NCBI GenBank assembly: GCA_019690055.1
Contig: JADGGF010000071.1
Coordinates: 1 to 12,690, forward strand
Length of the DNA: 12,690 nucleotides
Origin: Micromonosporaceae bacterium
Lineage (GTDB): Bacteria; Actinomycetota; Actinomycetes; Mycobacteriales; Micromonosporaceae
Direction: 5' to 3'
Shown: in pieces, positions 1-5,655 of the stretch
Position numbering within the stretch: the stretch's first letter is position 1
Layout of the letters: each line of letters opens with the position of its first letter
Made by a program: the position numbers and the translations under genes
Notes under the pieces: generated by a model
What the model saw: only the letters and a program-made list of their open reading frames with translations
What the model was told of the DNA's origin: nothing
Database searches by the model: none

Positions 1-965
1 CCCGACCACCGGTCGTCCTCGCGCTGCGCGCGCTGGGGCTCGGCGATCTGCTGACCGCGGTCCCGGCGCTGCGCGCGCTGCGGCGGGGCTTCCCCGACGC
101 GCAGATCGTCCTCGCCGCGCCCGCGACCCTGGCTCCCCTGGTGGCGCGGATCGGGGCCGTGGACCGGCTGCTGCCCGTACCGTCGGCGGTCCACGCGCCG
201 CCCGGACCGCTGCCCGCCGCGGCCCAGCGGCCCGCTCTCGCGGTGAACCTGCATGGTCGTGGTCCACAGTCCACAGCGGCGCTGCGTCGGCTGCTGCCCG
301 CGCGGCTGTGGTCGTACGGGACGCCCGGCGGTCCGCCGTGGCGCGACGACGAGCACGAGGTCGACCGGTGGTGTCGGCTGCTCGCCTGGTACGGCTGCGC
401 CGTGGACCGGGACGATCTCTACCTGGACACCGGGCCCACCGGTGCCGATCCCAAGGCCGGCGCCGATCCCAAGGTCGGCACCGCCGGCGCGCCCCCGCGG
501 CGTGGCCCGGTCCTGGTGCACCCGGGCGCGTCGACGGTCGACCGCCGGTGGCCGGCCGACCGGTTCGCGGCCGTGGCCCGCGCCCTCGCCGAGCGGGGCT
601 ACCCCGTCCGGGTGACGGCGGGACCGGCCGAGCAGGATCTCGCGGCCCGGGTCACCGCCGCCGCCGGGCTGCCCGCCACGGCCGTCGCCGGCTCGATGAG
701 TCTCGATGCCCTGACCGACCTCGTGGCCAGCAGCCGGCTGGTTGTCTGCAACGACACGGGTGTCGCCCACCTCGCCACGGCGTGCCGTACGCCGTCGGTG
801 GTCATCTTTGGACCGCAACCGCCGTCCCGCTGGGGTCCGCCGGCCAACGGCCGGCACCGGGTGCTCTGGTCGCCGGACGACGCCCGCGACGCCGACCCGC
901 GGCCCCGCCGGATAGGTACCGCCGATGTTCTCGCCGCCGCCGAGGAGTTGCTGGCCGCGTCCTGA
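1..965 (+). CDS. Glycosyltransferase family 9 (heptosyltransferase-like), 5' end cut by window edge
   Basis: The reading frame is open from base 3 to the TGA at 963-965, giving 320 visible residues. The visible N-terminus (VVLALRALGLGDLLTAVPAL) is the first beta-strand and glycine loop of a GT-B fold, so probably only a few residues are missing. The C-terminal domain has the family 9 hallmarks: HPGAS after a beta-strand, then CNDTGVAHLATACRTPSVVI and FGP. Family 9 enzymes transfer ADP-heptose or related sugars from a nucleotide donor at the cytoplasmic face. An HldC-like adenylyltransferase encoded 2.8 kb downstream on the same strand fits a heptose donor. The linker between the two domains holds an 18-base tandem duplication (441-476) encoding GADPKA/GADPKV. 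Acceptor and product are unknown. The family call is strong; heptose specificity is inferred. Confidence 0.9.
   Translation, partial: RPPVVLALRALGLGDLLTAVPALRALRRGFPDAQIVLAAPATLAPLVARIGAVDRLLPVPSAVHAPPGPLPAAAQRPALAVNLHGRGPQSTAALRRLLPARLWSYGTPGGPPWRDDEHEVDRWCRLLAWYGCAVDRDDLYLDTGPTGADPKAGADPKVGTAGAPPRRGPVLVHPGASTVDRRWPADRFAAVARALAERGYPVRVTAGPAEQDLAARVTAAAGLPATAVAGSMSLDALTDLVASSRLVVCNDTGVAHLATACRTPSVVIFGPQPPSRWGPPANGRHRVLWSPDDARDADPRPRRIGTADVLAAAEELLAAS
441..476 (+). repeat. 18-base in-frame tandem duplication inside the GT9 gene
   Basis: Two adjacent 18-base units (441-458 and 459-476) differ at two positions and encode GADPKA followed by GADPKV. They lie between the N- and C-terminal Rossmann-like domains, where extra linker length is tolerated. 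The copies look like a recent slippage or duplication event. Confidence 0.8.
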
Positions 966-1037
966 CGCCTGGCCGGTTCCTGACGCCTGGTGTTCCTGAC
1001 GCCGACTGATTCCTGGCGCGTAGCCGATTCCTGACGC
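960..1037 (+). repeat. Five degenerate direct repeats of TTCCTGACGC
   Basis: Copies of (T)TCCTGACGC begin at about 960, 977, 993, 1010 (with a GGC variant) and 1028, spaced 16-18 bases apart. The first copy contains the stop codon of the GT9 gene, and the array continues into the spacer ahead of the MFS gene. The first two copies share the longer TCCTGACGCCTGG. No coding role is apparent. The array may be a decaying tandem repeat seeded from the end of the GT9 gene. Confidence 0.75.
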
Positions 1038-1118
1038 ATGGCCGACAGATCCGGGCTCACGCTGACCCAATCGGGGTCCGGTGGTCGCCCGCACCCCGTT
1101 TGTCCGTCCACAGCGGAC

Positions 1119-1138
1119 ATCGTGAGGTGCCTCACGAT
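1119..1138. promoter_or_regulatory. Perfect 9+2+9 palindrome, probable operator of the MFS gene
   Basis: ATCGTGAGG, a 2-base centre TG, then CCTCACGAT: every base of the two 9-base arms pairs. Size and symmetry match binding sites of dimeric regulators such as the TetR, GntR or MarR families. It ends 83 bases before the preferred MFS start at 1222. A weak promoter-like pair, TTGGCC (1142-1147) and CAGGCT (1165-1170) with a 17-base spacer, begins four bases after it. No regulator gene lies next to it in the window. The symmetry is seen directly; the operator role is inferred. Confidence 0.55.
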
Positions 1139-1221
1139 CGCTTGGCCCTGCCCGTCCGGTGAACCAGGCTGGGTCGTCGCCGACGCCTGGCCCGACTCGC
1201 TGTGTCCTCCGGGGGCAGACT

Positions 1222-2565
1222 GTGACTGTTGCGCCGGCTCGCCGAGCGAGCCAGCGGTTGCGAACGACCTTCGCCGCACTGAGATTTCCCAACTACCGGC
1301 TGTGGGCCGGGGCGGACCTCGTCTCCGTGACGGGCAGCTGGATGCAGACCTTCGCGGTGAGCTGGTACGTCCTGGAGGCGACCGGCTCGGCGGCGAGCAT
1401 GGGATTGACGGTCCTCTTCCAGGCCCTGCCCGCCCTGCTCCTGTCGCTCATCGGGGGCGGCCTGGCCGACCGGTTGCCGGCCCGGCCGTTGCTGGTCGTC
1501 ACCCAGCTCGTCCACGCCCTGTTCGCCGTCGCGCTGGCCGCGATCGCCTGGTCGGACGGAACCCACGTTCCGCTCGTCTACGCGATCACCGCCGCCGGTG
1601 GCCTCGTCTCGGCCGTCGAGGGCCCGGTCCTGGGCCGATTCGCATCGACGATGGTGGACGCGGCGACGCTGCCGAACGCGGTCGCGCTCGGCTCGGTGAT
1701 CAGCTCCGCCGGGCGGATCCTGGGGATGGCGAGTGCCGGTGTGCTCGTCGCCGTCGCCGGGCCGGGGCCCGCCTTCGCCGCCAACGCGGTCAGTTTTCTC
1801 GGTGTCATCACCGCGCTCATGCTCATCAGGACCGATCGCCTGCACGCCCTGACCGACGGGTCCCAGCACGTGCGCCGGGGCGTGCGGGCTGGCCTGCGCT
1901 ACGCCGCGACCCAGCCGATCCTGCTGCTGACGCTGGGCCTGGCGCTGGTGCTGGGCAGTCTGGGTCGCAACTACCAGGTGACCATGGGCGCGATGAGCGC
2001 CGGCCCGCTGGAGGCGGGCGCCAGCGGGTACGGCGTGCTCTCCACGGCGTTCGCCGTCGGCACCGTGCTCGGTGGCCTGCTGGCGGCGAGCCGCGCCGAG
2101 CTGGGTCTGCGCACCCTGGTCGGGCTCGGCGTAGTGACCAGCCTGCTGCAGGTGACGGCCGGGCTCGCGCCGAGCGTCGCGACCATGGCGGCGGTCATCG
2201 TGCCGATCGCGGCCGGCGCGGTGATGATCGACACCACCGTGACCACCCGGGTCCAGCTCGACTCGCCGGGGGCCATGCGCGGCCGGGTGCTCGGTCTCGC
2301 CGCGGCCGTGAGCGGCGCCTCCGGGGCGCTCGGCGCCCCCCTGCTCGGGTACCTCTGCGAACAGATCGGGCCTCGCCTCACGCTCGGGGTGGCGGGCGCG
2401 GTGACCGCCCTCGCGTGCGTCGCCGCCGGGCTGGCCCTGGCGAGCCAGCGCGGGGTGAAGGTCCGCTCGGCCGAGGTGGCCCTGACGCTGCGCGAGGCCC
2501 TGGGCCTGCCGTCCCGGGCGCCGGCACCGGCCGCGGTGCCCGCGGCCGCCCCTGTCTCGACCTGA
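1222..2565 (+). CDS. MFS transporter, EntS/MFS_3-type exporter
   Basis: The product is 447 residues with about 12 hydrophobic segments. It opens with the signature of the enterobactin-exporter-like MFS group: FPNYRLWAGADLVSVTGSWM at 22-41. GGGLADRLPARPLL (78-91) is the loop 2-3 motif A. MRGRVLGL (352-359) is the conserved loop near helix 10-11. Such proteins export small molecules (siderophores, drugs, macrolides) by proton antiport; the substrate here cannot be told. An in-frame GTG at 1159 would add 21 polar residues. I prefer the GTG at 1222 because GGGGG (1211-1215) lies a normal distance upstream and because related proteins begin close to the first helix. A 20-base palindrome upstream suggests control by a dimeric repressor or activator. 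The gene converges with the sigma factor gene, 46 bases away. Confidence 0.9.
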   Translation: MTVAPARRASQRLRTTFAALRFPNYRLWAGADLVSVTGSWMQTFAVSWYVLEATGSAASMGLTVLFQALPALLLSLIGGGLADRLPARPLLVVTQLVHALFAVALAAIAWSDGTHVPLVYAITAAGGLVSAVEGPVLGRFASTMVDAATLPNAVALGSVISSAGRILGMASAGVLVAVAGPGPAFAANAVSFLGVITALMLIRTDRLHALTDGSQHVRRGVRAGLRYAATQPILLLTLGLALVLGSLGRNYQVTMGAMSAGPLEAGASGYGVLSTAFAVGTVLGGLLAASRAELGLRTLVGLGVVTSLLQVTAGLAPSVATMAAVIVPIAAGAVMIDTTVTTRVQLDSPGAMRGRVLGLAAAVSGASGALGAPLLGYLCEQIGPRLTLGVAGAVTALACVAAGLALASQRGVKVRSAEVALTLREALGLPSRAPAPAAVPAAAPVST

Positions 2566-2566
2566 T

Positions 2567-2609
2567 CGCCGCTCGATCCACTATGGACTGTCGTGTTCCG
2601 GTAGCGGCG
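2567..2609. terminator. Possible weak bidirectional terminator between convergent genes
   Basis: The 46-base gap between the MFS stop and the sigma-factor stop contains CGCCGCT (2567-2573) and its exact complement AGCGGCG (2603-2609). The loop is 29 bases long and itself holds a small TCCA/TGGA hairpin. There is no T-run, so intrinsic termination is uncertain. The convergent layout makes some termination signal likely. Confidence 0.25.
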
Positions 2610-2611
2610 CC

Positions 2612-3625
2612 TCACGCGCTCATCAAGCGACGCAGCAGAGCGAGGCTGCGGGTGAGCTGTCGCGAGACGTGCATCTGCGAGATGCCCAGCTTGTCGCCGA
2701 TCTGGCTCTGGGACATCTCCTCGACGAACCGCAGGGTCAGCATGGTCCGCAGTCGCTCCGGCAGCTTCGGCCACGCCCGGTGCAGGGCGTCCCGGTCCGC
2801 GATCGCCTCGATGTCCTTGTCCGGACTGCCGATCACTTCACCGACCTCGGCCACGTCGTCGTCGCCGTAGCCGGGCCAGTTCAGCGAGCGGGCCGAGTGC
2901 ACGGCCTCGCCCTCCCGCGCGCGGCGCACCTCCTCCTCGGAGATGTTCAGGTGCGCGGCGAGGTCAGCGGTGGTCGGTAGCCGCTGCAGCCGCTGGGCCA
3001 GCACCGGCTCGGCCGCGCGGACCTCCTGGTACAGCTCCTGCATCCGTCGGCTGACCTTGACCGCCCACCCCTTGTCGCGGAAGTGGCGCTTGAGCTCACC
3101 GAGGATGGTGGGCACCGCGAAGTGTCGGAAGGGAATTCCCCGGCTGGCGTCGTACCGGTCGACCGCGAGGATCAGGCCGAGGGTCGCCACCTGCACCAGG
3201 TCATCGATAGGTTCGCCGGTATTGCGATAGCGCATGGCTTCCCGTCGGGCGGCCGGAGCGCAGCGGCAGATGATGTACTCGCGCAGCCGCGGCCGGGCCG
3301 GATCGTCGTGCGCCATCTGGCCGAGCTCGGCCAGCAGGGAGTCCAGAACCGGCCAGCCACTGTCGTCCCACCCGACCGCCCGACCCCTCTGGGCTCGGCC
3401 GCTGCCCTCGGCCCGGCCAGCGCCCTGACCCCGGCGGCCCCGGGCCGGGGCCGGATGGTGTGGGCCATCCTCGGTGGCCCCACCCGTGGCGCCGTTTCCG
3501 GTGCCGGTCGGCCGCTGTGCGGCCCGGGAGGCCGTTGCGTCGCGTGCGGCCCCCGTGCCTCGACGGTCGCCGACCCTGTCGTCGGCGGGTCCGGGAGCCG
3601 AGCGTCCGAGCAGTCTCTGCGTCAT
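2612..3625 (-). CDS. RNA polymerase sigma factor, SigB/SigF/SigG subfamily
   Basis: The product is 337 residues. Region 2 (about 110-190) contains DDLVQVATLGLILAVDRYD and FRHFAVPTILGELKRHFRDK, the core-binding and -10 recognition helices typical of SigB/SigF-type factors. Region 3 (about 195-270) includes LPTTADLAAHLNISEEEV. Region 4 (about 283-335) carries the helix-turn-helix SQSQIGDKLGISQMHVSRQL for the -35 element. This subfamily drives general stress, envelope or developmental regulons and is usually held by an anti-sigma factor; none is encoded in the window. The start at 3625 has GGAG five bases upstream. The open frame continues to 4093, but that part overlaps the opposite-strand adenylyltransferase gene and lacks sigma homology. 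The first 90 or so residues are a Gly/Arg/Ala-rich, probably disordered extension that is long for the subfamily. Confidence 0.93.
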   Translation of the reverse strand: MTQRLLGRSAPGPADDRVGDRRGTGAARDATASRAAQRPTGTGNGATGGATEDGPHHPAPARGRRGQGAGRAEGSGRAQRGRAVGWDDSGWPVLDSLLAELGQMAHDDPARPRLREYIICRCAPAARREAMRYRNTGEPIDDLVQVATLGLILAVDRYDASRGIPFRHFAVPTILGELKRHFRDKGWAVKVSRRMQELYQEVRAAEPVLAQRLQRLPTTADLAAHLNISEEEVRRAREGEAVHSARSLNWPGYGDDDVAEVGEVIGSPDKDIEAIADRDALHRAWPKLPERLRTMLTLRFVEEMSQSQIGDKLGISQMHVSRQLTRSLALLRRLMSA

Positions 3626-3802
3626 GTCCGCTCCAAGCGCGTTGCGTCCTCGCCGACGAGGACGGGCGGAGTCCTCCCTTTGATCTGTTCCTACCTGGAT
3701 CGGCGGGGGTCCGGCGGCACAACGGGCAAGATGGCGTCGAAGGGCCGCGCAAGCGGGGGACAGCGCCTCACGGCGGGCGCCGGGCGACGAGGAGATCGAT
3801 AG
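3626..3802. promoter_or_regulatory. Divergent promoter region between sigma factor and adenylyltransferase operon
   Basis: These 177 bases separate two genes transcribed away from each other, so both promoters should lie here. I could not identify convincing -35/-10 pairs of either the housekeeping type or the SigB type (GTTT with GGGTA). The clear elements are the inverted repeat at 3645-3664 and the GAGGAG ribosome binding site at 3789-3794. Confidence 0.45.
3645..3664. promoter_or_regulatory. Perfect 8+4+8 inverted repeat in the sigma-factor leader
   Basis: CGTCCTCG, spacer CCGA, CGAGGACG: all eight base pairs match. It lies 20-39 bases upstream of the sigma ATG (3625), just ahead of its GGAG ribosome binding site. 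On the - strand RNA it would form a GC-rich hairpin with a UCGG loop. It could be a protein operator or a leader structure affecting translation. Either role is inferred. Confidence 0.5.
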
Positions 3803-4279
3803 ATGACGTTCGCCAGCGATCTGGTCGGCTGGCTGGACCGGGAACGCTCCCGTGGTCACCGCATCGTGCTGGCCGGCGGGTGTTTCGACATCCTGCACGT
3901 GGGTCACGTCAGTTATCTGCAGGAGGCTCGCGCCCTGGGCGACACACTGGTGGTCGGGCTCAACTCCGACGAGTCCGTCCGGCGGCTCAAGGGACCGCAG
4001 CGTCCGATCAACCCGGTCTGGGCCCGCGCCACCGTACTGGCGTCGCTGTCCTGTGTGGACCGAGTCATAGTCTTCGACGAGTTGACGCCGCACAAGCTCA
4101 TCACCACGGTCCGGCCGGACGTGTACGCCAAGGGCGGTGACTACACCAGGCAGACGCTGCCGGAGTGGTCACTGGTCGAGTCGCTCGGCGGCCGCGTGGC
4201 GATCCTGAGCCATGTGCCCGGCTACTCGACCACCGACCTGATCGCGCGCCTGCACGCCGAGCCCGTCACGGTGGCGTGA
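3803..4279 (+). CDS. rfaE2: D-glycero-beta-D-manno-heptose 1-phosphate adenylyltransferase (HldC/RfaE2 type)
   Basis: This 158-residue protein matches the C-terminal half of HldE along its whole length. It has GGCFDILHVGHVSYLQEA (25-42) with the nucleotidyltransferase HxGH motif at 32-35, then LNSDESVRRLKG (53-64), RPIN with Arg75, KGGDY (110-114) and GYSTTDLI (140-147). The family transfers AMP from ATP to heptose 1-phosphate, giving ADP-heptose. It stands alone, without the fused kinase domain of enterobacterial HldE. No kinase, isomerase or epimerase gene is in the window, so the rest of the pathway must lie elsewhere. GAGGAG at 3789-3794 is eight bases before the ATG. The gene heads an operon with the P450 33 bases downstream. 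Use of other sugar phosphates or CTP cannot be excluded. Confidence 0.9.
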   Translation: MTFASDLVGWLDRERSRGHRIVLAGGCFDILHVGHVSYLQEARALGDTLVVGLNSDESVRRLKGPQRPINPVWARATVLASLSCVDRVIVFDELTPHKLITTVRPDVYAKGGDYTRQTLPEWSLVESLGGRVAILSHVPGYSTTDLIARLHAEPVTVA

Positions 4280-4311
4280 CGATCGGGCGGGAGTCGTCGT
4301 GGAGACCTGAT

Positions 4312-5655
4312 ATGGCAACCATCACCGAACGCCGGTCGTCGGCCGCACGCGCATCCACAATGGACACTCTTCGGGTGGGGCTGCGCGTGCTGCTCCCGAT
4401 CTTCGCCGAGGGTCCGGTCATCCGCCGTCCTGCGATGACCGCGCTGGCGGAACGGTTCGGTTGGGAGCAGGGCATCGTCGATGTGATGAGCGACCTGCGC
4501 CGGCGCTACGGTGACGGCCCCCTGTTGATGCGCGTGGCCGGCCGCCGGGCCGCCCTCGTGCTCGCCCGGGACGACGTGGGCCGCGTGCTGGCCGAATCCC
4601 CGGAGCCGTTCTCGGCCGCCAGCAGGGAGAAGCGGGCGGCGCTGCGCCAGTTCCAGCCGGACGGCGTGCTGCTGTCGACCGGCGAGTTACGGCACCACCG
4701 TCGGGTCTTCAACGCCCGGGTCCTCGACATGGGGCAGGCGATGCACCGGCTGGCCGGGTCGATCACCGGCGTCGTCGAGGACGAGGTGACGCGCATGCTC
4801 TCCACCTGCACGCCGACCCTGGACTGGACCCGGTTCGCGGACATGCACGCCCGCCTGACCCGCCGGATTGTTCTCGGTGACCACGCCCGGGACGACGTCG
4901 ACGTGACCCGTGAGCTGGATCGCCTGCGGCGACGGGCCAACTGGTTTTACCTCCGGCCGACGGCCCGGCGGCAGCGACGAGCGTTCCAGACCCGCCTGTG
5001 CGAGTATCTGGCCTCCGCCCAGCCCGGCAGCCTGGCGTCGATCGTCGCGGCCACCGCCGCCAGGTCCGGCGTCGACCCGTACGGTCAGGTGCCCCACTGG
5101 CTGTTCGCTTTCGACGCCGCCGCGGCCGCCACGTTCCGGGCGCTGGCCGCGCTGGCCGTCGATGCCTCGGCCCAGTCCCTTGTGGAGGATGAATGCCAGC
5201 CCGGGGTGGCCGTGCGGCCCTACCTCGCCGCCTGCGTGCTGGACGCGGTGCGGCTGTGGCCGACCACGCTGGTCATCCTGCGGGACACCACCACCAATCT
5301 CCAGTGGCGCGGGGCGCACCTGAAGGCGGGCTCGGCGGTGATCATCGTCAGTTCGTTCTTCCACCGGGACCCGACCGCTGTCCGCGCGGCCAACCAGCTC
5401 GACCTCCATTCCTGGATTGATGGAACCTTCGATGCCGACCCCGGCATCGTGCCGTTCTCCGCCGGGCCGGTCCGCTGTCCCGGCCGCGACCTGGTCACGT
5501 TCACCGGCGCCACCGTGTTGGCCACGATCCTGGCCGAGCACGACGTCCGACTGGTTCGACCGACGCTGGATCCGACCGCCCTACCGCTGTCCCTCGACCA
5601 CTTCCGCATCCGTTTCACCGTCACTCCGAATCCCGGGGGTCGAGCCGGCCGGTGA
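4312..5655 (+). CDS. Cytochrome P450 with DxxR in place of ExxR
   Basis: The product is 447 residues, normal for a soluble bacterial P450. The heme loop is PFSAGPVRCPGRD with the thiolate Cys389 and conserved F382, G385 and G391. The usual Arg two residues before the Cys is Val, with Arg one place later. The C-helix is RHHRRVFNARVL (127-138). The I-helix WLFAFDAAAAATFRAL (263-278) keeps the Thr but lacks the usual acidic residue. The K-helix reads VLDAVRLWPTT, so the normally invariant Glu of ExxR is Asp311, with Arg314 kept. The family hydroxylates or otherwise oxidises lipophilic substrates using electrons from ferredoxin; no ferredoxin is encoded nearby. The ATG at 4312 has GGAG (4301-4304) seven bases upstream. 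An open frame to 4165 would overlap the previous gene and is rejected. The stop overlaps the next start by GTGA. The substrate is unknown. Confidence 0.93.
   Translation: MATITERRSSAARASTMDTLRVGLRVLLPIFAEGPVIRRPAMTALAERFGWEQGIVDVMSDLRRRYGDGPLLMRVAGRRAALVLARDDVGRVLAESPEPFSAASREKRAALRQFQPDGVLLSTGELRHHRRVFNARVLDMGQAMHRLAGSITGVVEDEVTRMLSTCTPTLDWTRFADMHARLTRRIVLGDHARDDVDVTRELDRLRRRANWFYLRPTARRQRRAFQTRLCEYLASAQPGSLASIVAATAARSGVDPYGQVPHWLFAFDAAAAATFRALAALAVDASAQSLVEDECQPGVAVRPYLAACVLDAVRLWPTTLVILRDTTTNLQWRGAHLKAGSAVIIVSSFFHRDPTAVRAANQLDLHSWIDGTFDADPGIVPFSAGPVRCPGRDLVTFTGATVLATILAEHDVRLVRPTLDPTALPLSLDHFRIRFTVTPNPGGRAGR

Noticed and set aside
1064..1078. GACCC/GGGTC hairpin after the GT9 gene as a terminator
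   Set aside because: The stem is only five bases with no T-run, lies about 100 bases after the stop, and such short stems are common in GC-rich DNA.
1101..1119. TGTCCG/CGGACA inverted repeat upstream of the MFS gene
   Set aside because: The arms are six bases with a 7-base loop and adjoin the much stronger palindrome at 1119-1138; not convincing by itself.
1038..2870. 610-codon open frame on the + strand overlapping the MFS gene
   Set aside because: It is in another frame of the MFS gene and runs into the sigma-factor gene. Its composition is Arg/Ala/Gly-rich with no recognisable domain.
3626..4093. Upstream extension of the sigma-factor frame
   Set aside because: It overlaps the well-supported adenylyltransferase gene on the other strand and the divergent promoter region, and shows no sigma similarity.
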